Below are positions 54,057 to 63,192 of a stretch of DNA of 64,000 nucleotides, piece by piece. The notes beneath the pieces are model-generated. The model was not told the DNA's origin and searched no databases. It saw only the letters and a program-made list of their open reading frames with translations. Each line of letters starts with the position of its first letter. The stretch's first letter is position 1. The DNA comes from Prochlorococcus sp. AG-418-M08 (lineage in GTDB: Bacteria > Cyanobacteriota > Cyanobacteriia > PCC-6307 > Cyanobiaceae): contig QCMG01000001.1 in the NCBI GenBank assembly GCA_003213955.1, positions 62,001-126,000 on the forward strand, in the 5' to 3' direction. A program made the translations under genes and the position numbers.

Positions 54057-54914
54057 ATGACCTTAAATAAAAAAATTCTGACAAATTTAAAAATTGCTAT
54101 TGTTGGTGACTGTCACGGTCAGTGGTCTGAAACAGATGTAGGTATCTTATCGCTTATAAAACCAGATATTGTTCTATTTGTAGGAGATATTTCTGACGGT
54201 AGTATCAAAATAATTAAGAAAATTAATTTAATAAATATTCCTACTTTCGTGATTTTGGGAAATCATGATAGAGGCAAAGATGCTTCAGGGGAAACCCTTT
54301 TAAAACAAATTCGCGTTCTGAAAGAAAAATATTGTGCTTGGGATTTAAAGATTTTTAATAATCAATTAAATATTATAAGTGCACGTCCTTGTAGTTCAGG
54401 TGGTGGTTATTTTCTTTCAAAAGAGGTTAAAGCGGTTTATGGTCCAATAAGTGAGCAAGATTCAGTAAATAAAATCCTTAAATGCTCAGAAGAAATTGTT
54501 AAAGAATTACCCGTTATTTTATTATCTCATGCAGGCCCCTCTGGTTTGGGATCAGATCCAAACAGTATTTGTGGTAAAGATTGGAAAGAACCTTTTTGTG
54601 ATTGGGGAGATAGAGACTTGGCTGTTGCTATTTCAGAAATTCAAAAAAAGAGAAAAATCGACCTTGTTATTTTTGGTCATATGCATAATCGTTTAAAAAG
54701 AAATAAAGGTTTTAGAAAAATGTTCAAAATTGATAAAAAAGGTACAGCTTATTTGAACTCTGCTATTGTGCCGAGATATAAAACTAATGCAAAGGGCGAA
54801 ATATTTGTGAACTTTTCATGGGTTGAGTTTGTAGAAAATAAACTCACACATATCTCTCACCGATGGTATTCAGAGTTGGGAGAGATTTGTAAAGAAGAAA
54901 TTCTTTTTGAATAA
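54057..54914 (+). CDS. Metallophosphoesterase (TIGR04168-like)
   Basis: 285 residues. Calcineurin-like metal-site motifs are IVGDCHGQW (D-x-H), FVGDISDG (GD), ILGNHDRG (GNHD), LSHAGPSG and FGHMHNRLK. It matches cyanobacterial/plant phosphoesterases of TIGR04168. Substrate unknown. ATG 54057 chosen because the fold begins at LKIAIVGD; the frame is open upstream over the divergent nadA start. Confidence 0.85.
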   Translation: MTLNKKILTNLKIAIVGDCHGQWSETDVGILSLIKPDIVLFVGDISDGSIKIIKKINLINIPTFVILGNHDRGKDASGETLLKQIRVLKEKYCAWDLKIFNNQLNIISARPCSSGGGYFLSKEVKAVYGPISEQDSVNKILKCSEEIVKELPVILLSHAGPSGLGSDPNSICGKDWKEPFCDWGDRDLAVAISEIQKKRKIDLVIFGHMHNRLKRNKGFRKMFKIDKKGTAYLNSAIVPRYKTNAKGEIFVNFSWVEFVENKLTHISHRWYSELGEICKEEILFE

Positions 54915-54928
54915 GATTTTAAAAATAA

Positions 54929-55726
54929 TTAATTTTTTTTAGGTTTCTCATATCTTGAGAATACTGTTTGGGATAAAAGGTAGCCTGCAATTGCGGCGGC
55001 AGTAAAAGCAAGACCATTTTTAAATAAAGGTATGAAATCACTTGTTCTTGAAATAATTGGTGCCAAGCCAAAAATGCCAAATAGCATACCCCATAAAGGA
55101 GAAAGAAGAGCTAAAAACCCAAATGAAACGATTTCACCCTCTTTTCTTGGAGCAGCAGCAAAACCTGCAACTAATCCTCCTAAAATTGAAGTACATAAAG
55201 TCCATAAATATTGTTCTTTGGGTAATCCAGGGACAACTTGGCACCCTCCTCTTTCAAGACAAATTTTTACGGAATTAATTGCATCTAAAACAGCTCCATC
55301 TTCTCCATGTTCTTTTACATAATATTGATTTCCGAATCTTGTTTGAAGTTCTACCCAAAATAATCTTGGCATGAAAGTAAAATATGCTTCACCAACATTA
55401 AAATTCAACAAATTGCCGCCTCTTGGATCTGCAATTACTAATAAACTTGTTTCATCTAAATCCCAATAATCTTTTATCGCGATACCAGGGATGCTTTCGA
55501 ATTGAGATAAGTATTTTATTTTCCAACCACTCTTTTCTTCTAAGTTATTTAAATTATTCTCAAGGGATTCTTTCTGATTAGGACTTAGTGTTTTGGCTAA
55601 ATCAATAACGGGTGTTTTTTCTTCTGGTAAAAGGTTTGGATTATTAATAGCTAAAGAAGGTTCATTAAAAATTAAAATTAATAGAGATAGAAATATTCCT
55701 AAGAAATAGTTAGTCTTTGAAGGCAT
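54929..55726 (-). CDS. TPM-domain membrane protein (Psb32-like)
   Basis: 265 residues. A signal peptide, then a TPM domain (VIDLAKTLSPNQKESLENNLNN, VIADPRGGNLLNFNVGEAYF) and C-terminal membrane helices (LGGLVAGFAAAPRK, FLALLSPLWGMLFG). TPM proteins such as Psb32 help photosystem II repair in cyanobacteria; this protein could do so, but the function is not established. Confidence 0.75.
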   Translation of the reverse strand: MPSKTNYFLGIFLSLLILIFNEPSLAINNPNLLPEEKTPVIDLAKTLSPNQKESLENNLNNLEEKSGWKIKYLSQFESIPGIAIKDYWDLDETSLLVIADPRGGNLLNFNVGEAYFTFMPRLFWVELQTRFGNQYYVKEHGEDGAVLDAINSVKICLERGGCQVVPGLPKEQYLWTLCTSILGGLVAGFAAAPRKEGEIVSFGFLALLSPLWGMLFGIFGLAPIISRTSDFIPLFKNGLAFTAAAIAGYLLSQTVFSRYEKPKKN

Positions 55727-55757
55727 AGAAGTTTTTTGTCTTTATATATTTTCACCG

Positions 55758-56948
55758 ATGAATAGTCTACCCGCGAATAATTCAGAGTGGTTAATAAAAA
55801 AAATAATAATGGAGGGTGGAACTATAAGTTTCTATGACTATATGAACCTCGTTTTGAATGACCCAGATAATGGATACTATGGAAGTGGTAAAGCAAATTT
55901 AGGATTTAAAGGGGATTTTGTGACATCACCATCAATGTCTAATGACTTTGCTTTTTTATTAACGAAACAAATTGAGGAATGGTTGATTCAAATAAAAAGT
56001 AAATTAATCTTTGATGAAAAGTTATCTGTTCTGGAGTTTGGAGCTGGAGATGGAAGTCTTATGAGTTCTCTCATTGATCATATTATGATTAAAAACAAAA
56101 AAATATCAAAAAATGTTCGTTTTATAATTATCGAACCCAATAAAGGAATGATAAAAAAACAGCAAAAGAAATTAGAAAAATATTTAAAATTAGGTTTTGA
56201 TATTTTATGGAAAAGTTTAGATGAGCTGGAATATAAAAGTTTAAATGGTGTGATTTTAGCAAATGAAGTACTTGATGCTTTGCCAGTAGAAAGAATAATT
56301 AATTTAAAAGGTAAAATTCATCGTCAAGGTGTTTCTTATGATATTGATTCAAGAAGATTATTCTTTGAAGAAATTTTAATTACAAAAGAACTAGAAAAAA
56401 GTATAGCTTTTGCTCAGGAAAATTTAAATATTAAAATTCCTCCAAAGAATGCTCCAGAAGGATGGACTACTGAATGGCATATAGATAATAGAAAATGGTT
56501 AAAAGCAGTCTATGAAAAAATTAATAATGGAATTTTATTAGTGATTGACTACGCTAAAGAAGCTAAAAGGTATTATTCATTAAGTAATAATAATGGGACA
56601 TTAATTTCATATAAAAACCAAAAAATTGTTGAAAATTTTTTCGAGTCACCTGGTAATTGTGATTTAACTTCCCATGTTTGTATTGAAACTTTAATTTATG
56701 ATTCGGAAACTTTAGGTTTTGAAACTATTGGCATAGTTAAACAGGGAGAAGCATTATTATCACTTGGTTTGGCAGAAAGACTTTTTGAAATTCAGAAAGA
56801 ACTAAAGAATGATATCTCAAAGGCTTTTTCTAGAAGAGAAGCTTTGTTAAGACTAGTTGATCCAATCTGTTTAGGTGATTTTAAATGGTTCGTTTTTAGT
56901 AAATTTAAGAATAAAAAAACTAAAATAAATACGATTTGTATTCGCTAA
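55758..56948 (+). CDS. SAM-dependent methyltransferase, NDUFAF7/MidA family
   Basis: 396 residues. The N-terminal [22 protein letters not shown], then the SAM motif [15 protein letters not shown] and [14 protein letters not shown] are the family marks; homologues include MidA/NDUFAF7 (arginine dimethylation). The substrate is unknown. Its 3' end overlaps aroB by 4 bases. Confidence 0.88.
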   Translation: MNSLPANNSEWLIKKIIMEGGTISFYDYMNLVLNDPDNGYYGSGKANLGFKGDFVTSPSMSNDFAFLLTKQIEEWLIQIKSKLIFDEKLSVLEFGAGDGSLMSSLIDHIMIKNKKISKNVRFIIIEPNKGMIKKQQKKLEKYLKLGFDILWKSLDELEYKSLNGVILANEVLDALPVERIINLKGKIHRQGVSYDIDSRRLFFEEILITKELEKSIAFAQENLNIKIPPKNAPEGWTTEWHIDNRKWLKAVYEKINNGILLVIDYAKEAKRYYSLSNNNGTLISYKNQKIVENFFESPGNCDLTSHVCIETLIYDSETLGFETIGIVKQGEALLSLGLAERLFEIQKELKNDISKAFSRREALLRLVDPICLGDFKWFVFSKFKNKKTKINTICIR

Positions 56949-58036
56949 TTGAAATATTTAAGAAATTGTGACTCCTCGATATCATTAAATATATCAACTT
57001 CTCCAATCCTTTTAGGTAAGACAAATCTCATTTTTCCATCACGTACTTTTTTATCACCCATAAGTATAGTTATTACTTTATTCTTATTAATTTTTGGAAT
57101 TTGCGTTGGTAGACCATAGCTTTCTATAAGATTATTTTGTCTTAAAGAATCCTCTTCTAACCACAAATTCTTTTCAGTAGCGATATCTCCTGCAATTTTC
57201 ATTCCAATTGATATTGCTTCGCCGTGAAGATACTCTCCATATCCACATAAATTTTCTATTACGTGGCCAAATGAATGTCCATAATTCAATATTGCTCTAA
57301 TACCATTTTCCTTTTCGTCTTCTGAAACTATACAAGCTTTTGTTTGAATAGAATTATTGATTATTTGTATTAATGACTCATTGTCAAGATTGAGGATTTT
57401 ATCTCTATTCTTCTCACTTTCTAAGTATTCAAAAAGTGTTTTATCTTTTATAATTCCATATTTGATAACTTCTGCCATGCCAGCCTTAAATTCTCTTGTT
57501 GGCAAAGTTACAAGTGTTTCAGGATCAATAAAAACTGCTTTTGGCTGATAAAAAGCCCCTATTAGATTTTTACCTTTGGGATGATTGACTGCCGTTTTTC
57601 CTCCTACTGATGAATCAACCATAGATAATAATGTTGTAGGAATCTGAATATATTCAATACCTCTTAACCATGTGGCAGCGGCAAAACCAGTAACATCTCC
57701 TACTATCCCTCCCCCAAGAGCGATCATTAAGGAATTCCTGTCTAAACCAACTTCGAAAGCAGCATTATATATATCACTTAAACTGGCTAAGTTTTTATAA
57801 GATTCTCCTGCTTTAATATTAAATATCTCGGCATGAAAATTATTTCTTTTTAAATTATTTAGTATTTGTTCACCAAATAAGATTGAAATTTCTTTATTAG
57901 AAACTATAAGTATTTTATTACTTTTATTAATCCCAATTCGATTAAGTTCTTCACCAATAATATTAATTATTCCCTCTTTAATTATTACTTCATATGAATT
58001 ATTACTTAAAGGGACTAGTATTTTGTTCTTATTCAC
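56945..58036 (-). CDS. aroB: 3-dehydroquinate synthase
   Basis: 363 residues. Second step of the shikimate pathway. [20 protein letters not shown] and [20 protein letters not shown] are the NAD- and Zn-site motifs; zinc ligands continue in HSFGHVIE and HGEAISIGM. Length normal. Confidence 0.97.
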   Translation of the reverse strand: MNKNKILVPLSNNSYEVIIKEGIINIIGEELNRIGINKSNKILIVSNKEISILFGEQILNNLKRNNFHAEIFNIKAGESYKNLASLSDIYNAAFEVGLDRNSLMIALGGGIVGDVTGFAAATWLRGIEYIQIPTTLLSMVDSSVGGKTAVNHPKGKNLIGAFYQPKAVFIDPETLVTLPTREFKAGMAEVIKYGIIKDKTLFEYLESEKNRDKILNLDNESLIQIINNSIQTKACIVSEDEKENGIRAILNYGHSFGHVIENLCGYGEYLHGEAISIGMKIAGDIATEKNLWLEEDSLRQNNLIESYGLPTQIPKINKNKVITILMGDKKVRDGKMRFVLPKRIGEVDIFNDIEESQFLKYFN

Positions 58037-58164
58037 AATAAATATTTTAAAAAGAGTTTTTTATTAATATGTAAATTTAATTTTTATTTTAACCTTATCT
58101 TTACTTTAAAATCATACCAAAAGGATGAGTTGTTAAGAATTAAAAATCGTAATAAGATCATCAT

Positions 58165-59355
58165 ATGAATCTAAAAAGAAATATAAAAAACGTTAAGAAA
58201 AATTATTCACTAGGAATAATTGGAGGCGGTCAATTAGCCCTTATGCTTGCAGAGGCTGCAAATAATAGAGGTATAAAAATATGTGTTCAAACTAAATCCT
58301 CCAGTGATCCAGCAGGTTCAAAAGCTGATTATGTGATTGAAGCTGATCCTTTAACAGTTAAAGGAAATAAAGATTTAATTAAAGAATGCGAAAAAGTAAT
58401 TTTTGAAAATGAATGGATTAAAATTGAAAAATTGAATTTAATTGACTCCAAAAATATTTTTGTGCCAAGTCTTGAATCAATTAAACCTTTGGTTGATAGG
58501 ATTTCTCAAAAAAAATTAATAGAGAGAATGAACCTCCCATCACCAAGATGGATATCAATAAAGGATTTTAAAAGTCTTAATGATGAAGAAATTAAGGATT
58601 GGAATTTTCCTCTAATGGTCAAATCATATAAAGGTGGATATGACGGTAAAGGAAATAAAAAAATCAATAGTAAAGATGATTTAAATTCTTTTTTGCTTGG
58701 AGCTAATACAGAGGAATGTTTAATTGAAGAATGGGTTGATTACAAAAAAGAGCTTGCTTTGGTTGGATCAAGAGATTTTGATGGCACAATAAGATTCTTT
58801 CCAATGGTTGAAACATTTCAAAAAAATAATGTTTGTGATTGGGTTTTATCTCCAGCTGAAATTAATTATGAATTGAACACTTTTGCAATTAATATTTTTT
58901 CCTCGATAGTAAATGAGCTCAATTATGTGGGGGTAATGGCAATAGAATTTTTTTATGGCGATGCCGGCCTATTAATTAATGAAATAGCCCCTAGAACACA
59001 TAATTCTGCTCATTTTTCTATAGAGGCCTGTTCTTCAAGTCAATTCGATCAATATATTTGTATATCTTCAGGTATCAAACCTCCAGAAATAAATATGCAT
59101 TTCCATGGATCTTTAATGATTAATTTACTAGGCTTGAAAAAAAGATATCCTGTTTCAATAGAAAAAAGGATAGAACTTTTATCTCAAATTAAAGGGTCTA
59201 ATCTTCATTGGTATGGTAAATCTAAAGAAATTCTTGGACGAAAAATGGCTCACATAACTTTTTTACTTAATGAAAGTAATCCTTTAAAAAGAGTCGAAAA
59301 ATCAAAAGAATTATTAACTAAAGTAAGAGAGATTTGGCCTTCTCCAAATGACTAA
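58165..59355 (+). CDS. purK: 5-(carboxyamino)imidazole ribonucleotide synthase
   Basis: 396 residues. ATP-grasp enzyme of purine synthesis; uses ATP and bicarbonate on AIR. Rossmann start GIIGGGQLALMLAEAA, VKSYKGGYDGKGN (ATP binding), and EIAPRTHNSAHFSIEACSSSQF near the C-terminus. It is divergent from aroB and directly upstream of the 6S RNA candidate, the arrangement known in cyanobacteria. Confidence 0.95.
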   Translation: MNLKRNIKNVKKNYSLGIIGGGQLALMLAEAANNRGIKICVQTKSSSDPAGSKADYVIEADPLTVKGNKDLIKECEKVIFENEWIKIEKLNLIDSKNIFVPSLESIKPLVDRISQKKLIERMNLPSPRWISIKDFKSLNDEEIKDWNFPLMVKSYKGGYDGKGNKKINSKDDLNSFLLGANTEECLIEEWVDYKKELALVGSRDFDGTIRFFPMVETFQKNNVCDWVLSPAEINYELNTFAINIFSSIVNELNYVGVMAIEFFYGDAGLLINEIAPRTHNSAHFSIEACSSSQFDQYICISSGIKPPEINMHFHGSLMINLLGLKKRYPVSIEKRIELLSQIKGSNLHWYGKSKEILGRKMAHITFLLNESNPLKRVEKSKELLTKVREIWPSPND

Positions 59356-59404
59356 AGAAATAAGTTAATATTTAAATGCTGGATCTTTGGTTAAGTTCTT
59401 CTTT

Positions 59405-59600
59405 ATGTGCTCTGATCTGACTCTTTTTCGACTTGAGGAGACTGTCGTGACGTGGACGTAAACCAATCTTGTAATTGGAAACGAAAGCCCGCTTTGATTC
59501 CTCTTCTGGCTTTTCCAGGTCGACGCTCAGAGGACTGACGGGGATTCGGTATTACCTATCAAAACTGCTTGTTATAACAGGCTTTTGATAGGTATTTTAT
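59405..59600 (+). ncRNA. ssaA: Probable 6S RNA (ssaA)
   Basis: Located downstream of purK, as in other cyanobacteria. The GC-rich block folds with outer stem CTCTGA (59410-59415) with TCAGAG (59527-59532) and inner TCGAC (59429) with GTCGA (59519), enclosing a long interrupted stem, as in 6S RNA, which binds RNA polymerase. The transcript would end at the hairpin ACCTATCAAAA/TTTTGATAGGT (59554-59593) with T-run. Boundaries are approximate. Confidence 0.6.
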
Positions 59601-59602
59601 TT
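59554..59602 (+). terminator. Terminator of 6S RNA
   Basis: An 11-base-pair stem ACCTATCAAAA/TTTTGATAGGT with an inner CTG/CAG pairing and following T-rich tail (ATTTTATTTTTT). Strong intrinsic terminator. Confidence 0.8.
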
Positions 59603-59732
59603 TTTATAGGATTATTAGTTAAGAGTACTTGTTGTCTTTCTATCTTCCCCCTTTATACGAAAGGTTTAAACCTTTTCCCTCACCTATACATATAGGAGTT
59701 AACCTTTTCTCTTTATAAAAAAGCTTCAGGTA

Positions 59733-59780
59733 TTGACATTAGCAACAAGACATTGCTATAAATAATAGTACATATGTATT
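59733..59780 (+). promoter_or_regulatory. SOS-type promoter with LexA-like box, copy 1
   Basis: TTGACA (59733-59738), 18 bases, TATAAA (59757-59762), then AGTACATATGTATT (59767-59780), a near match to the cyanobacterial LexA box (RGTACNNNDGTWC) lying over the expected transcription start, where LexA would block polymerase. Confidence 0.65.
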
Positions 59781-59789
59781 ATTTATTAA

Positions 59790-60089
59790 ATGACTCTAGG
59801 AGGAGCTAATGTTTGGTCTAATTTTTCTTATGGCAGTCTTATTGACACCCCAAATGGTTGGTTACTTAACCCACAAGGCAGCTATTTAATCTTGTTCGAA
59901 AGATGCAAGAAATCACCTCAAAAAAACATTAAAGTCTATACCCATCTTTTCTATGCAAATGAAAAAGGAGGACTTGGACGACTTAAAAACATAAGACTTC
60001 ATGATCTCGACTCTGCCATTGAAACATGGAATGAATTAATAGCTGGAGGATGGAATGAAGTAACAAACCAATTTCAAGAATCAGCATGA
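59790..60089 (+). CDS. DUF1651 protein, copy 1
   Basis: 99 residues. The DUF1651 pattern (known from Prochlorococcus and marine Synechococcus) begins NGWLLNPQGSYLILFERCKK and ends IETWNELIAGGWNEV. Function unknown. It has no ribosome site before ATG 59790; the LexA box is only 9 bases upstream. Its stop overlaps the next gene (ATGA). A second reading frame with AGGAGG overlaps its N-terminal part (59809-59889). Confidence 0.7.
   Translation: MTLGGANVWSNFSYGSLIDTPNGWLLNPQGSYLILFERCKKSPQKNIKVYTHLFYANEKGGLGRLKNIRLHDLDSAIETWNELIAGGWNEVTNQFQESA
59809..59889 (+). CDS. Overlapping hydrophobic 26-residue frame, copy 1
   Basis: Reads MFGLIFLMAVLLTPQMVGY and then LTHKAAI, in the +1 frame inside DUF1651. 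A perfect AGGAGG lies 5 bases before its ATG (59798-59803). It would give a small membrane peptide, and the promoter is SOS-like. The second copy at 60584 keeps start, length and hydrophobicity. Candidate, unproven. Confidence 0.35.
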   Translation: MFGLIFLMAVLLTPQMVGYLTHKAAI

Positions 60090-60226
60090 CTAACTTAAAC
60101 CCAATCAAAAAGAAACTTGCAAAAGAGGATAGAAAAATATCTGTTCAAGACCCATCAAAACTATTAGCAGAATTTTTTAATGGCGTAGTAATTAAACTTG
60201 ATGAAGAATATGCGTATGACTCATAA
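60086..60226 (+). CDS. 46-residue protein coupled to DUF1651
   Basis: 46 residues, soluble and charged (MTNLNPIKKKLAKEDRKISV, then SKLLAEFFNGVVIKLDEEY). Its ATG overlaps the DUF1651 stop, so it is coupled. The same gene is present but broken in the second module (60861-61001). The family is unrecognised. Confidence 0.6.
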   Translation: MTNLNPIKKKLAKEDRKISVQDPSKLLAEFFNGVVIKLDEEYAYDS

Positions 60227-60368
60227 AGAATTAGTAGATCGAGTTTCCTCAAATTTATTTAAGGAAAGTGGAAAGATAGAAAGCCAGAGATCTTGGCTTG
60301 CAATGAGAAATTATTTAGAGCAATTAGATACTGAGCATCTTAAGTTGATGCTAAAAGAAGCTGCTTGA
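60210..60368 (+). CDS. 52-residue protein, third gene of SOS module
   Basis: 52 residues: MRMTHKELVDRVSSNLFKES, then RSWLAMRNYLEQLDTEHLKL. It overlaps the previous gene by 17 bases; an inner ATG at 60216 is possible. Helical, unrecognised. It is absent from the second module. Confidence 0.55.
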   Translation: MRMTHKELVDRVSSNLFKESGKIESQRSWLAMRNYLEQLDTEHLKLMLKEAA

Positions 60369-60510
60369 TAAAAAAAAGTTCCAACTTGGGCGTTGATTTA
60401 TTCTTATTTTGGACTATTAATATAAGCCCTTTCTAATACTCATAAAACAGCAATGTTCATACTTTTAGCCTGTAATAAAGAACTACATCTTAATTAGGTC
60501 TCGCAATTAC

Positions 60511-60556
60511 TTGACGTTTAACTTGGACGCGCTTATATTATTAATACATTTGTACT
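60511..60556 (+). promoter_or_regulatory. SOS-type promoter with LexA-like box, copy 2
   Basis: TTGACG (60511-60516), 17 bases, TATATT (60534-60539), then AATACATTTGTACT (60543-60556), the reverse complement form of the same box as copy 1. The layout is identical to the first module. Confidence 0.65.
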
Positions 60557-60564
60557 ATCTAATT

Positions 60565-60864
60565 GTGGCACTAGGAGGAGCTAATGTTTGGACTAATTTT
60601 TCTTATGGTTACTGTAATGATTCCCCAAGTGGTTGGTTGCTTAACCCTCAACGCAGCAGACTGATTTTATTTGCAAGAAATAAAAAGTCTTCAAAAAATA
60701 ATATTAGAATTTTTGCTTATACTTATTATGCAAATGATCTCGGTGAACCATCTACAATTAAATCTGTAAGTCAAATGCCCTTGGATGATGCCTGGGATAA
60801 ATGGCATGATCTTCAATTAGACGGTTGGACTTTTGAAGAACTTGAATTACCCGAATCAAGATGA
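60565..60864 (+). CDS. DUF1651 protein, copy 2
   Basis: 99 residues from GTG 60565 (VALGGANVWTNFSYG), about half identical to copy 1 and with the same domain (SGWLLNPQRSRLILFARNKK). The frame extends upstream to 60511 but that start lies in the promoter. No ribosome site before GTG. Stop overlaps the next, broken gene. Confidence 0.7.
   Translation: MALGGANVWTNFSYGYCNDSPSGWLLNPQRSRLILFARNKKSSKNNIRIFAYTYYANDLGEPSTIKSVSQMPLDDAWDKWHDLQLDGWTFEELELPESR
60584..60664 (+). CDS. Overlapping hydrophobic 26-residue frame, copy 2
   Basis: Reads MFGLIFLMVTVMIPQVVGC then LTLNAAD, in the +1 frame of copy 2, with AGGAGG 5 bases upstream (60573-60578). It matches the frame in copy 1 in start, length and hydrophobic nature. 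Confidence 0.35.
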   Translation: MFGLIFLMVTVMIPQVVGCLTLNAAD

Positions 60865-61001
60865 AAAACTTAAATCCAGTAAAAATAAAAATTTCAAATG
60901 AAGATAAAAAATTATCTGTTCTAGACGCTTCAAAGCTATAAGCAGAATTTGTTAATGGTTTAGTAATTAAACTAGATGATGAATTTATCTATGACAAATA
61001 G
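60861..61001 (+). pseudogene. Broken copy of the 46-residue gene
   Basis: ATG 60861 overlaps the DUF1651 stop; the frame (MKNLNPVKIKISNEDKKLSV, SKL) then has TAA at 60939-60941, where copy 1 has TTA (Leu). The rest (AEFVNGLVIKLDDEFIYDK) continues in frame to 61001. A single substitution has disrupted it; otherwise it matches copy 1. Confidence 0.8.
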
Positions 61002-61280
61002 AAGTTATTCAATCGTAAGAATATTTTGAGTACCTTTAAGAATTGAATCCAAAGCGACCAAAAGTTTTTATATTATGCAGTTACTTCAGTTGAAGTACGT
61101 CAGACCCTTGTGTAATTATTCAGAGATGCACCTATTATCAGAGATTAACTCATAGTGTTGACGACCCTAGGAAACTATATAGGTTTTGGGAGAGAGGTGT
61201 GATGATATTTGTATCAGAGGTGCATTGAAATCCTCATAGTAATACATATAATTCCTATCATTTATAAAATTACAAACACA
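61002..61280. other. 279-base spacer with possible structured RNA
   Basis: Contains the inverted repeat described separately (61126-61225). It holds no coding sequence I can support; an upstream extension of the next gene from 61209 is not needed. Confidence 0.4.
61126..61225 (+). ncRNA. Possible structured RNA
   Basis: ATGCACCT (61126) and AGGTGCAT (61218) form an 8-base-pair closing stem around 84 bases that contain a smaller CCCTA...TAGGT hairpin. There is also an ACTTCA/TGAAGT hairpin just upstream. No known family is recognised. Confidence 0.3.
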
Positions 61281-61430
61281 ATGAAGAATATTCTTGCAAG
61301 CAAAAGATCAAAAGCGATAGTTGGAATTGGTATAGTAGCTGTCAGTATTGGTGCAATATCAAAAATAATTATTAATTATCCAGCAGGCAGCTGCATGAAG
61401 GGATCTCAACAAATGACCTTTGATAAGTAA
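61281..61430 (+). CDS. Small membrane protein
   Basis: 49 residues from ATG 61281: basic N-terminus (MKNILASKRSK), one membrane helix (AIVGIGIVAVSIGAISKIII) and a tail with one Cys. The frame extends upstream to 61209 but the short start gives a normal membrane peptide. It is followed by a terminator. Confidence 0.5.
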   Translation: MKNILASKRSKAIVGIGIVAVSIGAISKIIINYPAGSCMKGSQQMTFDK

Positions 61431-61437
61431 ATAAATA

Positions 61438-61466
61438 GATACTTTAAAAAAAAGTATCCTTTTTTA
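61438..61466 (+). terminator. Rho-independent terminator
   Basis: Stem GATACTTT/AAAGTATC, 5-base loop, then a T-run, just after the 49-residue gene. Confidence 0.85.
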
Positions 61467-61676
61467 ATATTTATCAGTTTTTAATTTTGATCTTTGAAAC
61501 TTAATAAATTTATATTTTTGACACTCTATATTAATGATTGAATTATAAGTTATTAGTTGGTAATTTTTTTACTAGGATATATTTTTAACGTAAAAGATTT
61601 GTGAAGAATAATTTATTTGTTATTTACTGCCCCTGAAATAAATTTCTTTCTGATTGTTTCATTAATATTTATATTC

Positions 61677-62627
61677 TTAATTAAGGCATTCTTTAATTTT
61701 ATTAGCCCATAATTCATGACCTTTTTTTGAGAGGTGAACTCCATCATAATAAATTTCTTTTTTATATTCAGATGAAACAAATCTATAAAGATTACATGTT
61801 TTCTTTACTACTTTTAATCTTGATATATTTTTGAGTAGATTATCATATTTTTCAATTACTTTTATTTTGTCTTTTTCAACAAACCAACTCATTGGAGGAG
61901 TTATAACTATATCAATTGGGTAGACTGATTTTTTTATTAAGAATTCTAATTCATTCCAAATAAGATCTCTTTGAATATTAGATAATTCTTTTGTTTTTGA
62001 TGAAATTTGATTATTTACTTTACTTTTCTTACTTAAGTTCGGAACGAAGTATTCAAAGTTAAGAAATCTCAAAACCTCCATAATTGCTGATGGTTGTCTT
62101 GGAGGGGTACCCCAAAAGGGTGTATTTCTTAGTGATCTAAAGTTTCTTTGTTCGTCCCCAGGTAAGATAACTAAGATAAACTTCTCAGGAATTCTTTTCG
62201 AATACAAATCAAAATTAGATATAAATCTACCCATATTTAAAACGCCCCATGAATTTATACCATTATTTAAACAATGAAAGTTGTTTTTAATCAAATTACA
62301 ATAACGACTAGAAAAAAGATCTTTATCATCTATGTATGAGCCCCCATAAGTAACGCTATCTCCAACAAAAATAATATATTTTGTATCGCTTGTGGTCTTT
62401 TTAGAATTATCATATCTAAAACCTTCGAAATCTGAACTAACTATCGCACCTTTAAGTCTTTTTTTTGATTGTAATTCTTTTAATCTGTAACCGACAACAG
62501 GATCTTTTTTATAAATTAAAGGATTTCCTAAACCTAAGTATCTTCCTATCATCTCACATATAAATATACCTACACCCAATGAAGTAATAATGAGAATAAA
62601 ATTAATTAATAATTTTTTACTTTTCAT
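61677..62627 (-). CDS. Membrane-anchored SGNH hydrolase
   Basis: 316 residues from ATG 62627: an N-terminal membrane helix (LLINFILIITSLGVGIFICEM), then SGNH blocks: IIFVGDSVTYGGSY (Ser), NGINSWGV, and DGVHLSKKGHELWANKI (Asp/His). Such proteins often modify cell-surface polysaccharide. Substrate unknown. An upstream Met (62681) would be less typical. Confidence 0.75.
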   Translation of the reverse strand: MKSKKLLINFILIITSLGVGIFICEMIGRYLGLGNPLIYKKDPVVGYRLKELQSKKRLKGAIVSSDFEGFRYDNSKKTTSDTKYIIFVGDSVTYGGSYIDDKDLFSSRYCNLIKNNFHCLNNGINSWGVLNMGRFISNFDLYSKRIPEKFILVILPGDEQRNFRSLRNTPFWGTPPRQPSAIMEVLRFLNFEYFVPNLSKKSKVNNQISSKTKELSNIQRDLIWNELEFLIKKSVYPIDIVITPPMSWFVEKDKIKVIEKYDNLLKNISRLKVVKKTCNLYRFVSSEYKKEIYYDGVHLSKKGHELWANKIKECLN

Positions 62628-62798
62628 CTTTTTAAACTTTAATAATGATGAATAAGTAAAAGAGTAATACTTAATGTGCATCTAGTAGAAACTATCACTA
62701 CTTTTGTAATTGAATATTGTATTAATAAGAATATTTTGCTCTACTAAGTAATTAAGACTTGTGATAATTTAAAAATTAAATACAAAAAATTATATTGT

Positions 62799-63053
62799 TT
62801 AAATGAATCCAGGAATTATCCAGCCAAATAATCCATAATTTACTACTAATGCTAATAATCCAACCATGGCTAATCTGCCGTTAGTTATTTCTGCATTTTT
62901 CCAGTAACTTTTCCTTGATTCTTTGATATTATTAATTTTTTGATCGGTTAATAAATTTGGCTCGAAAGGCTCTTGCATTCTTTTTATAGCGTATAACGTG
63001 AATTGAAAAGTGATGACCACGAGAACAATGATGAAACCAGTAAGTGGATCCAT
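62799..63053 (-). CDS. High-light-inducible protein (Hli)
   Basis: 84 residues. One N-terminal membrane helix, then the Hli signature AEITNGRLAMVGLLALVVNYGLFG, the chlorophyll-binding LHC-like helix. Hli proteins protect photosystem II and are numerous in Prochlorococcus islands. It lies 4 bases downstream of a second hli, probably in one transcript. Confidence 0.92.
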   Translation of the reverse strand: MDPLTGFIIVLVVITFQFTLYAIKRMQEPFEPNLLTDQKINNIKESRKSYWKNAEITNGRLAMVGLLALVVNYGLFGWIIPGFI

Positions 63054-63057
63054 TAGT

Positions 63058-63192
63058 TTAAACTATCCCTGGAATAATTTGACCAGTTGTCAAGTAAGCG
63101 CCAACTGCAGCTATAAAACCCATCATTGCGAATCTGCCGTTGATCCTTTCAGCTATAAGTTTTTCTTTTTCGATTGATTTAGATTTCGACAT
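63058..63192 (-). CDS. High-light-inducible protein (short Hli)
   Basis: 44 residues: MSKSKSIEKEKLIAERINGR, then FAMMGFIAAVGAYLTTGQII, which is the ExxNGRxAMxG signature helix in a minimal form. It is directly upstream of the 84-residue Hli gene. Confidence 0.9.
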   Translation of the reverse strand: MSKSKSIEKEKLIAERINGRFAMMGFIAAVGAYLTTGQIIPGIV

